Assembly: GCA_024291935.2 (NCBI GenBank)
Contig: CM044313.1
Location: 82,397,001-82,461,000 of the forward strand
Length of the DNA stretch: 64,000 bases
Direction: 5' to 3'
Source: Okapia johnstoni
Lineage: Eukaryota > Chordata > Mammalia > Artiodactyla > Giraffidae
Both the position numbers and the translations under genes were made by a program. The notes under the pieces are model-generated. The model saw only the letters and a list, made by a program, of their open reading frames with translations. It had not been told where the DNA came from and ran no database searches. This document shows positions 1 to 10,214 of the stretch, piece by piece (the first letter of the stretch is position 1; each line of letters begins with the position of its first letter).

Positions 1-26
1 GGTTTCTGATTATAAACTTTGTTATT

Positions 27-74
27 AGAAACTCTGCCTTCAGTAGAATTAGAAACTCTGCCTTCAGTAGAATT
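27..74. repeat. 24-bp perfect tandem duplication
   Basis: The unit agaaactctgccttcagtag plus aatt occurs at 27-50 and again, identical, at 51-74. Two copies only; the perfect identity suggests a recent slip or template switch, or an assembly stutter at the window edge. Confidence 0.9.
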
Positions 75-114
75 GGTATTGAAGGCCTAGGATTGGTGGT
101 TTAGTTTTATTTTT

Positions 115-208
115 AAGTTTATTTTTCATTGGAGGATAATTGCTTTACAATACTGTGTTGGTTTCTGTCGTACATCAGCATGAATCAGCCATAGGTATAC
201 ACATAACT
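115..208 (-). mobile_element. L1 3'-end fragment (antisense)
   Basis: It reads through ggataattgctttacaatac and tgaatcagccataggtatac, the same sequence found at the 3' end of the larger antisense L1 at 45900-45970. It is cut off where BovB sequence begins at 209-211. Confidence 0.75.
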
Positions 209-363
209 GTTTGGAAAAGACCCTGATGCTGGGAAAGATTGAGCACGGAAGGGGAAGGGGGTGGTAGAGGATGAGATGGTTGGATGGCATCATCAACTCA
301 ATGGACATGAGTTTGACCAAGCTTCAGGAGATAGTGAAGGACAGGGAAGCCTGGTATGCTGCA
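209..363 (+). mobile_element. BovB (RTE LINE) 3'-end fragment
   Basis: It matches the other BovB copies here from ttggaaaagaccctgatgct to ggaagcctggtatgctgca, the end of the reverse transcriptase frame. It is diverged and truncated on both sides. Confidence 0.85.
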
Positions 364-868
364 AATTCTACCTCCTACCCCATCCCACCTCTTTAGGCTG
401 TCACAGGATTTGTGTTTTTTAATATAGTTTCTTTAACTGTTTGGTGGGGGAGTGGCTTTTCTCTTACCTCCAGATTGCTTCACTCACATTTTGGAGGATT
501 GGTGGAACAGTGGCAGCCTTTGTTCCTCTTATGATGATTTCTTTAAAAACCATCTTAATGGCTGGTAAGAAAGGGGCATTCTTTTGAAGAGGGGAGTTCC
601 TCAAGTTGGGCTCTTGTCTCGATTTAATGAGGAAAGAAAAAGTAGCTCTGTTATCACTGGTGAAATGGAAAGCAGTGCTCAGTGTTGCCGGAACTGGGGT
701 AAGTGAAGAAGACCTGAATTGGGTGTGTCACCAAAGAGGAGTGTTGGAGATGGAAGGGACCACTTTAGGAAGATAAGTTTTGAGCAAAATTTTAAATGAG
801 ATGTGGCATGTGACTTCATAGGAAACTAGCATTCTAGACAGAATGTTATAGGATATATATGTGAAAGT

Positions 869-1376
869 AAATAAATGGGATATTACTCAGCTATTAAAAA
901 GAATGCATTTGAATCAGTTCTAATGAGGTGGATGAAGCTGGAGCCTATTATACAGAGTGAAGTAAGTCAGAAAGAAAAACACCAATACAGCATATTAACG
1001 CATATATATGGAATATGGAAAGATGTTAACGATGACCCTATATGTGAGACAGCAAAAGAGACACAGATGTAAAGAACAGACTTTTGGACTCTGTGGGAGA
1101 AGGCGAGGGTGGGATGATTTGAGAGAATAGCATTGAAACATGTATATTATCATATGTGAAACAGATTTCCAGTCCAGGTTCGATGCATGAGACAAGTGCT
1201 CAGGACTGGTGCATTAGGATGACCCAGAGGGATGGGATGGGGAGGGAGGTGGGAGGGAGGTTCAGGATGGGGAACACGGGTACACCCATGGCTTATTCAT
1301 GTCAATGTATGGCAGAAACCACTACAATATTGTAAAGTAATTAGCCCCCAATTAAAATAATTAAAAATAAATGGGA
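869..1376 (+). mobile_element. 5'-truncated L1 with target-site duplication
   Basis: The body (about 881-1364) begins tattactcagctattaaaaa, encodes an ORF2-tail-like peptide (YYSAIKKNAFESVLMRWMKL), and ends in the G-rich 3' UTR and an A-rich tail. The 12-bp aaataaatggga flanks it at 869-880 and 1365-1376, fitting target-primed insertion, although part of the left copy resembles L1 itself. Confidence 0.8.
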
Positions 1377-2447
1377 AAGTTATCCTTCTAGAAATGTTAT
1401 TTTACATAGCTGAAGAAAATCTGCGTTATAATAAAAAGTAAGATATGAGGGAGATTATGTGTGGAATAGGGAAAATGAAAAAATTCAGTACCTTGAAGCC
1501 TTTAAACAGATGGTGGAGATGATAGTGGAGACAGTTGTTGCTTGTAAAGATAGCAGTAATGATGTAAACTAGATTTTTAGAAAGACATTTAAGTGAAGAA
1601 AGAACTAGTAGATGGAAAAGTTGGGAGGCAGGAAGATTTGTAATAGGCTTGAAGTTACTAGAATTTGTGAGATTTGTTGCCTGGATCTTGGATGAAGAGG
1701 GAATGAGACAGATCAGAGAGATAGTTATTAAGGAAGAATTATTTGGATTTAATTACCATTAAAGCTTAGAGAAAAGATGATTGGTTTGAGTTTAAAGAAC
1801 CAATAGGTAGTATACTGTTCTTAATTACTTTCTTTTACAAGTCTGTGCTCATTGTTGAAAAAGATTGAGAAAATATAGATTACAAAAGAGAAAAATAAAA
1901 TCCATAATTCAAATTTTATTCCTTCAACAGACATTTGTGGAATGTCTACTGTACAGAAGGTATTGTACTAAGGAAGATAGATACATATATAGATAGGTAT
2001 ATACATATGTGTGTAAATAAACGTGTGTGAATCAAACACTGTGATAGCTACTGTGAAAGAAACTCAGAGGATGCTGTATGGGAATGAATGTTGAGGGGAC
2101 AGCATAGGGAAGAACTTTCTAAGGACATGCCATGAGACTCAATGAATAGCGGCCAAATCCAGTGAAGATAGACTAGTATGTTTCAAGGTCCTGAGGTATT
2201 AAAGAGCTTGGTTTGGTTTGAGAAACTGAACGGTGGTTGAAGGCAGGAGTGGAGTGATGGGGAGAAAGACCTGAGATGCTGATAGAGCGCTGCAACATAG
2301 AGGCCTTACCAGTCAGGTTAAGGACTTTGTGTGTTACACCACGTGCAATTGGGAAGCCACTGACGGTATTGGGGAGTGGTATACCCACTATTTGTGTTAC
2401 CAAAAAAAATATTTCTGTGTGGGGAAAGGACAGACACACAGCTTTTG

Positions 2448-2657
2448 GGGCTTCCCCGGTGATTCAGACAGTAAAGAGTCTGCCTGCAGTGGGGGGAACT
2501 CGAGTTTGATCCCTGGGTTCGGGAAGATTCCCTGGAGAAGGAAATGGCAACCCACTCCAGTATTCTTGTCTGGGAAATCCCATGGACAGAGAAGCCTGGC
2601 AGGCTACAGTCCATGGGGTCACAAAGAGTCAGAGATGACTGAGCAACTAATACTTTC
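2448..2657 (+). mobile_element. Bov-tA SINE
   Basis: The tRNA-like head starts ggggcttccccggtgattca and the A-unit runs through gcaacccactccagtattct to tgactgagcaactaatac. Open frames here on both strands are SINE-derived. Confidence 0.92.
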
Positions 2658-3299
2658 ATACCCACTCTTTATGTTGTCAATAAAAAAAAGTTCTATGTGG
2701 AGAAAGGATTGCACAGAGGCAAGTAGTGGAAGTTGGGCAGTAATATTTTGGTGTTACATTATTTTTCCAGTCCTATTTTCATTGAGTTTGCCTCTGTTTA
2801 TTTAAAACTTAAAAAAAGGAAACTCCTTCCAGTACTGGTTTGTAACCCCTTTTCTTTCTCTTTTTTAACCCGTTTTCTTAATAATGCACAGTGACCACCT
2901 TCCCATGTTAGTAAATAAGGATTTTTCCAATAAGAAATAAGATGCTCTATTATTTGCTGTGGCTGCATGATAGAACATACTATTTGATGTACCATATTTA
3001 ATAGGGGTGTATTATAAATATGGTTGTGCTGTGGACCTTCATCCTTTAATTATTTTTCTCTCTAGTAGCCTGGAAATCACATTATTGCTTTTTTAGGCCT
3101 TCGTGTTTGTAGCAGATCCTTCTGTATAGGATCTCCTCCTTTTCTTTACCTGGCAGTCATTTCTTACCCATCTCTTGATGCCCAGCCAAAGCTCTTTACC
3201 TAATCTCCAGGGCACCATTCGTTGCGCTCATATCCCTTTTCCCTGTCATTGTGTATGTACACCTAGCACAGTGTCTAGAATGCTGTAGGTGTATATGCA

Positions 3300-3555
3300 C
3301 GTGTGATAGTCTGCTGGGGCTGCCATAACAAAATACCAACAGAATTGGTTTAAACAATAAAAATTCCTTTTCTCACCATCCTGAAGGTTGGATGCTTGCA
3401 TGACTGGGTTCTGGTGAGGTTCCTTTTGCTGTGTGTCAAGACAGAGAGAGCAAAATCTCATCACGGGGCCCCACCCCCATGACCTCTTCTCAACCTGATT
3501 ATCTCCCAGAGGCTTTTTTTTAACAAATATTGTCACATGAGAGTTAGGCTTTCAT
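3300..3555. repeat. Old mammalian interspersed repeat, family uncertain
   Basis: It starts gtctgctggggctgccataa and contains the ccccacccccatgacctctt block, both typical of a widespread ancient mammalian repeat. I cannot name the family with confidence. Confidence 0.5.
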
Positions 3556-4212
3556 TTTATTAATATCAGTATTACAATATTTATCACATTGAATTATGAT
3601 TTTTTTTTCATTTTGTGTCTAGTAAATATCTTGGTCATCTCTATTACCTCTGCTTAGCAATGTCTTGGTACTCAATAGGTGTTTATTGAATTAAATTTTA
3701 TTTTTCTTATTTTAAGCATTCAAAAATTAATTTTTGACTTTATGTACTTTTAAACTTTATGTGACTTTATGCCTTTGCCTACCAAATGGGTATTTTTTTG
3801 GCTAGAGAATCGTGCAGAGGCCAACATCTAATAAGTAGCATTATGGTGACTTGATAGAAAACTTAAATGCTTTTATTATTCTATATGCTTTCCAAAATGT
3901 CCTCAGCTTAAAATACTGACAATGTAACATGGTGGTCAAAGAACAGTACCTAGCCAGAGCATTGTAGCTTGAGGTTTAACTGCTGATAACCAGATTCTAC
4001 TTCTTAATTTACCTAAACTTCAGGTTTTTCCAATGTCAAATAATGCTTTATTCAGTTATTGTAAGACAAAGTGATAATTGGCATATATGAAAACAGCTTT
4101 GCAAAACTGTTTACTATCCAAAACCTTCATGCTTCCTAGGAAAGATTATGGAATTATGGTTAAATCTTATTAATAAGATGCTGTTAAATATACCTTTTAA
4201 AACTTTGCTAGG

Positions 4213-4325
4213 GAATTCCCTGGCAGTCCAGTGGTTAGCAGTCCACACTCTCACAGCTGAGGGCCCAGGTTCAGTCTAGTCAGAGAACTAAGATCTCACA
4301 AGCTGCATGGCATGGCCAAAAAGAA
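4213..4325 (+). mobile_element. Short CHR-type SINE
   Basis: It begins gggaattccctggcagtcca, keeps a degraded box-B-like segment, and ends ggcatggccaaaaagaaaaa. Confidence 0.8.
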
Positions 4326-4574
4326 AAACACCGTTGCTAGTCAAAAGTATGTGCGTTTTTGCCAGAAATCCTTTAAAAAATTCATTTTCTTGAGAGAAAG
4401 TCAGTTTCTGCTTGCACTTTGTGCTCTCTGAAGTGAAATGAATGATGGCACGCATGGAAAGAAAAGTGAGTACTTCAGCGTCTCCATTTTCATGGAAGCT
4501 GAAAGGAAACACTTGTAGATCACACATTAGACAGACAGGACTTGGAAGACAAGACAGAATGATGGAGCTAGGAG

Positions 4575-4705
4575 AACAGTTTCAGTTCCAGCTTTGCCAC
4601 TCAGTAACTGGCAGGTCCCTTAATTCTCTTGAGCCTCAGTTTCATTGTCTTATGAAAATGGAAGAATAAATCCTACATAATTTGGTCTTGTAAGGACTAG
4701 ACATG
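4575..4705 (+). repeat. MIR SINE remnant
   Basis: ccagctttgccactcagtaa followed by ttaattctcttgagcctcag and a short A-rich stretch matches the conserved centre of MIR. It is interrupted on the right by a Bov-tA. Confidence 0.6.
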
Positions 4706-4938
4706 GTGCACATTGGGCTTCCCTGATGGCTCAGACTGTAAAGAATCTGTCTGCAGTGCAGGAGACCTGTGTTCGATCCCTGGGTTGAGAAAGTCCCCTG
4801 GAGTAGGAAATGGCAACCCACTCCAGTGTTCTTGCCTGGAGAATCTCATGGACAAAGGAGCCTGGCGGACTAAAGTCTATGATGTCACAAAGAGTTGGAC
4901 ACGACTGAGTGACTAAATAGCAGCAGCAGCATGGTGCA
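4702..4938 (+). mobile_element. Bov-tA SINE with 9-bp duplication
   Basis: The body is 4711-4929, from ttgggcttccctgatggctc to a short agc repeat tail. The flanks catggtgca (4702-4710 and 4930-4938) are a perfect target-site duplication. Confidence 0.95.
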
Positions 4939-5744
4939 TTTCAAATGCTTAGCCCAGTTTTAAACTACAACTGTCTGCATATTGGAAGAATAAAGGATTT
5001 GGGGAGGATATGTTCCAAATGTTAATAGAAGTTACCCATGAGGGTGTGGGTGATGGATGGAAGGGAAGGGAAGAGGTAGGGACTTTTTCCTCACGTGCTG
5101 CTGTTTGAGAATTTTTTCAAGCAAGCAAGAACGGCTCAGACGTCTCAAGAAGAGTGTGTAAATCAGATATGAAAAGACCACTTGGCAAGACAGTACATTT
5201 AAGAAATAGGTAGAAGAGTAACCTTTGAAAGCCTAAACAGGAGCTGCAGTGGAAAACAGGAGAGTGGAAATCAGGGGAGGAGGAGGGAATGTCAACAACA
5301 TTAGCTTTTGTAGGCTGTTACTCAAGAGAACTGTATCCCATTACATGGGTTTGGAAGTGAAAGGGAAGTGGTAGGGATACCCCCCCCCCCACTATCGAGT
5401 TTGGGGTGAATGGGAAGAAGATAGGGCCATTTTGGTGCTTGACTGTCTCTTGATGGACAAACCTGAGGACGTTTGAATGTCACTTAGAAAGGTGCTGCCA
5501 TATAAGGGAGAGTTTTAAGCTGTTTTAGGAGGGCAGGAGTTGTGAGCAAATATACTTGAGGTGGGAGAGAATGGGTAGAAGGGTTAGCCTTAGGCAGTTT
5601 TCCTATCATAACCAGAAAAAAAGAGGAGTGTGGACTATGAAGTTGAGTTTGTTGATATGGTTCATTGCTGGAAGTTGAGGTTGTTCCTGTCGGATGGTAT
5701 TTACTTCCTGTGGTGTTATCTGCTGAAAATGAGCTGGGTTAAGA

Positions 5745-5889
5745 TTTGAGGGAAATGACAACCCACTCCAGTGCTCTTGTCTGGAAAATCCCATGGATGG
5801 AGGAGCCTGGCAGGCTGCAGTCCATGGGGTTGCAGAGTCGGACACGACTGAGCCACTTCATATTCTTTCACACTCGGAGGTTTGAGGGG
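5745..5889 (+). mobile_element. Bov-A monomer SINE
   Basis: It lacks the tRNA-like head. It starts at ggaaatgacaacccactcca and ends in gactgagccacttcat. The flanks tttgaggga (5745-5753) and tttgagggg (5881-5889) differ by one base and probably mark the target site. Confidence 0.85.
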
Positions 5890-6340
5890 AAGATGGTTTT
5901 GAAGCAGCTGCTCCGTGTAAGAGCTGTGACCAGGGAAACAGAAGGATTTGCCAGGATGGGTTTAATTTAAATCAAGATGGCAAGATTTCTTTCTTGCAGT
6001 TCAGAAGCACAGGCACAGAAAAAGAAAGTGGAAAGTTGGATTGATCCATTGGAGTTTTGACAGGTGAATGCAATGGAAGAAAAATAGTTGCGAATGGAAC
6101 TATTAGTTTAGAAGTTATCAGGAGTGTATTTGAAGTGGTATGCTTGGGACTTGCTTTCCTAATACATAGAACAGTTCTTGGTACAGAATACTGCCCAATA
6201 AATGACTGTTGGACTGGCTAGAGATGAGCATAAGAATGGAGAGGACTGATGTGAAAAAGGGAGGAAGGCTCAGAATTGGGATCTGCACAGAACTGAAGAT
6301 GAATCATACATAGATTGAATTCATTACTTGGATAGGGTTC

Positions 6341-6487
6341 TTTTTTTAAATATTTCTTTATTTATTTGGCTGCACATAGGATCTTTAGCTGTGGCATGTG
6401 GAATCTAGTTCCCTGACCAGGGAGTGAACTCAGGTCCCCTGCATTAGGAACACAGAGTCTTAGCCACTGGACCACCAGGGTAGTTCC
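6341..6487 (-). mobile_element. CHR-type SINE
   Basis: It is read from the right: ggaactaccctggtggtcca through the box-B-like region to a tail seen as tatttctttatttatttggc on the + strand. Confidence 0.82.
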
Positions 6488-6936
6488 TGGATTGGGTTCT
6501 AACAGAGTGGTTCTTGGGTTGAGACTGGTATCCCCATTTCTAGGGAATAGATTGGTCTTTAGCCTGGAGGTAGTGGTAGAATTCAGGGTAAAACGCTTGG
6601 GTGGGAAAAGTAATTAATTTTTAATGACCTTTAAATGAAACTTAACCTACTACAGTTAACAAACGGTAGGCAAGCTGAAGTAGTACTAGTGATATCTGTG
6701 AGTTTGTCACTAGTAGAAACCAGAGATATTTTCATATCTCATTACTTTTAGACACATTACATTATTGTCTGCTCATCACTATGTTGAAATTACACTTGCC
6801 AGTAGGGTTTGTTGTTTGATGTACTAATAAAGAGGCACATATATTATTATCACAAATTTGTTTATTTTTAATACCTGCAATTTTATCTCCTTTGTAATCC
6901 TATGTGTTTTATTTTATGCACTTAAAAGGCAGGATA

Positions 6937-7209
6937 GGGACTTCTCTGGTGGTCCAGTAGTTAAGAATCTGCTGGTCTGTGCAGAGGACACAGGTTCAGT
7001 CTCTGGACTGGGACTCTGGGAAGATCCCTCATGCACAGGGCAGCTAAGCCCCTGCACCTCAGAGCCTGTGCTCCACAAAAGAGAATGCACCACAGGGAAA
7101 ACCCCGTGCATGACAACAAAGAGTATCCCCATTCGCCCCAGCTAGAAAAAGGCTGTGCACAGCAGCGAAGACCCAGCACAGCAATACATCGTTTTTTTTT
7201 TTTTTTTTA
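6937..7209 (+). mobile_element. CHR-1-type SINE, long form
   Basis: It starts gggacttctctggtggtcca and includes the long CHR-1 body (repeated references to gtgctccacaa and gcaatacatcg). A run of about 18 T follows instead of the usual A tail, so the end is rearranged or another element abuts it. Confidence 0.8.
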
Positions 7210-7224
7210 ATGCCAGGATAAATA

Positions 7225-7521
7225 CAGTAGTCTCTCAGTGTCCAAGGGGCATTGGTTCCAGGACCCTACATCGCAGGGGTTACCAAAATCCTCGGATGAT
7301 CTAGTCCCTTATTTAAAATGCTATAGTTTTTGCATATAACCTGCACACATCTTCCTGTATCATCGAAGTCATCTCTGTTACTTATAATGCTTAGTGCAAT
7401 GTAAATGCTATATAAATAGTTGTAAATACAATGTAAATAGGGGCAAATTCAAGTTTTGCTTTTTGGAGCTTTATTTTCTATCTGTGGTGTGTTGGATACT
7501 TGGACGCAGAGGGCTGACTAA
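7225..7521. mobile_element. Tigger-like non-autonomous DNA transposon
   Basis: The ends cagtagtctctcagtgtcca and, inverted, ggacgcagagggctgacta form imperfect terminal inverted repeats. The interior (tttgcatataacctgcacac, cttataatgcttagtgcaat) is typical of MER2/Tigger-type elements shared by mammals. Confidence 0.7.
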
Positions 7522-7653
7522 ATTTTCTCTTTTGAGTGCTAAGTTTGAGAATAAGGAGTTAGTATTTTAGTGACTTTCAGTGAGGTGTGGACTTAACTGT
7601 TTATTTTAACTGTGACTTGTGGTGTTTTTTTTTTTTTTATCATTGTTTTTCAA

Positions 7654-7872
7654 TCACTTGTATTTTTTTTTAACGGGAGCATTTAGAACTTTGTATTTAT
7701 TTCTCTGCGCTGAATCTGTTAGCTGTGGCACGCTTGGATGTTTTAGTCTGCAAGCTCTTGGTTGAGTCATGTGGGATCTAGTTCCCTGACCAGGGGTCAA
7801 ATCCCGACCCCCTGCGTTGGGAGTATGGAGTTCTAGCCATTGGACTGATAAGGAAATCCCAGTCACTTGTAT
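7654..7872 (-). mobile_element. CHR-type SINE with 10-bp duplication
   Basis: The body lies between tcacttgtat at 7654-7663 and the same ten bases at 7863-7872. The head reads, on the minus strand, gggatttccttatcagtcca. Its right duplication was later used as the target of a BovB. Confidence 0.88.
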
Positions 7873-8170
7873 AAATTGGTCCTGAATATTCATTGGAAGG
7901 ACTGATGTTTAAGCTGAAACTCCAATACTTTGGCCACCTGATGCGAAGAGCTGACTCATTTGAAAAGACCCTGATGCTGGGAAACATTGAGGGCAGGAGG
8001 AGAAATGGACGACAGAGGGTAAGATGGTTGGATGGCATCACTGACTCAATGGACGTGAGTTTGAGTAAACTCCGGGAGTTGGTGATGGACAGGGAGGCCT
8101 GGTGTGGTGCAGTCCATGGGGTTGCAAAGAGTTGGAGACGACTGAGAAAGTGAACTGAACTGTATAAATT
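7868..8170 (+). mobile_element. BovB 3' end with 10-bp duplication
   Basis: The body is about 7878-8160, reading [23 protein letters not shown] and ending in tgaactgaac. Copies of tgtataaatt at 7868-7877 and 8161-8170 flank it. The 86-codon open frame is the C-terminus of the BovB polymerase, not a host gene. Confidence 0.93.
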
Positions 8171-10059
8171 ACTCTTTTTTTTATGTTAGTTTTATGTTTA
8201 TGTTTAAAGTTGTCCCACCTTTGGCTAACAGGAATTCATTTCCTTCGGCATTCCCTTCGGCTTCCATGTTCTTTTGATATCACTTATTAACCTTTGATAA
8301 CTTCTTGCTTTCTGGTCAACATCAAAATGCCTGAGAGTCGTCTTCTAAATACATATCCTGTTTTAGACTTGAGAACAGTCTTGAAGGAATCCTCGCTCTT
8401 TTTAAGTGGGGTAAACCACAGTCTGGGTACTGGTGTCCTCAGTGTTATTGGGATGTCATTGTCTCTAGGACTTTTCAGTACACAGACATAGAATGTGTTT
8501 TCTTTAGGGGATGGAGCTAGCATTTGGGGGGAGGGAAGAATCAGTTCACATGGTTTTTGATTAAAACTTAACATGGATTTTTATTTCACTTATTGAATTT
8601 TATACTTGTATCTTTTTTCTCTTAATTAAAATTCTTGGTTCCCCAGAATAATATTTTTATTGGATTAGTTACTACATGTATTTAAATAGTTTTAAAAATA
8701 ATAATAATGTCAGTATTACTACAAATTGTTGAATTCAGCCCCACATTTCTTTGCAATATTTTACTAGGATGTACAGTTAAAATACTGTATTCTAAAGGCA
8801 GTTGAAATAGTTAATATTTCTTTGTGGTTGCATCACTAATTTTTGTACAGTTAGATTAGTTCATTTGTTTTCCTTCTTTAAAAATGCTTTTTCTGTTTTG
8901 AATATGTATAACTGGATTACAAGTTGGTCTTTACTTCCATCATTCTTTCTGCTTCATTCCTTCCTCCTCCTGTTGGTCATTTTGAAAACTTATTTGAACT
9001 TTGTTTTTCCATTGTTTTTGTAGCAGAATTAAACAGACTTGTTCTTGCCCCTTTCCCCCATATACAAAAGATAACCTACTATATGTGCTGCTTGGCATTT
9101 TCCTTTTTATAGACTATATAGCCTGAAGATTATTTCATATCATTATATAAAGATCTTTTATGGCTCCACAGTATTCCACTATGTTTGTTTATCTTCATAT
9201 ATTCATGTTTTTATTGATGGATTTATGGACTGTTGCCAAGTTTTTACTTCAAATAATGTCATAATTAATAATCATTTATTGTTTCATATTTATGGGGATG
9301 TAGATTTTTCAGAGATTTCTACAAGTAGGATTGTCAAGCTAAAGACATGTAATTTTTCATGATTTCTGTCAGGGGTGATGTCATTTTTGCATTCCCAGAA
9401 CAGTGTATTGGCCTTATCTTTGCCAATGGTGTCAGATATTTTTCAATTTTTGCCAGTCTTATCAGATAAGCATCGTATCATGTAGTTTTAAAAATTGTAC
9501 TGAAATGTCCATAACAGAAGTCACTATTTTAGCCATTTTAAAGTCTATAGTTCAGTAACATTAAGGACATTCTCTTTGTTGTGCAGCCGTCACCACTGTT
9601 CATCTCCAGAACTGCTGTATCATCCCATACTGGAAACTCCTTACCGGTTAAGTGACAGCTCGTCATTCCTCCTCCCATCTGCCCGGGGCAGCCACCACTC
9701 TCCTTTCTTCAGTGGTTTTTACTCCTCTTGGCACCTCAAAAATGAAATCCTAGAGCGTTTGCCTTTTTGTAACTGGCTTATGTCACTTAGCAGACCCAGT
9801 TCATCATATTGTAGCATGTGTCAGAATTTCGTTTCTTTTTAAAGCCGAATAATATTCTGTTGTATGTATGTACCACATTTTGTTTATCATTCAGCTTTTA
9901 TAGACACTTGTTTTGCTCATTTTTGGATTGGGTTTCTTTTTCTTCTGTTATTTAAATGTGTATTGTTAATGATAGGAAGCATCTTTACATATGTTTTAAG
10001 TCATTTTCATTTCTTTTGTGAATTTACTGTTTGTATCTTTGCCTTTAAAAAATTGAGTA

Positions 10060-10214
10060 TTGATCTTATTTTCTTTTTTTTTCCCTTTAAATTTTTTGGC
10101 TGCAGCACGTGGGATCTTGATTCCCCGAACAGGGATTGAACCCACATCCCCCTGCAGTGGAAGCACAGAGTCTTAACCACTGGACTGCTAGGGAAGTCCC
10201 TTGATCTTATTTTC
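10060..10214 (-). mobile_element. CHR-type SINE with 14-bp duplication
   Basis: ttgatcttattttc is found at 10060-10073 and 10201-10214, flanking the body whose minus-strand head is gggacttccctagcagtcca. Confidence 0.93.

Noticed and set aside
2329..2805. 158-codon open frame
   Set aside because: Most of it is a Bov-tA SINE read in one frame, which recurs in other copies in the window.
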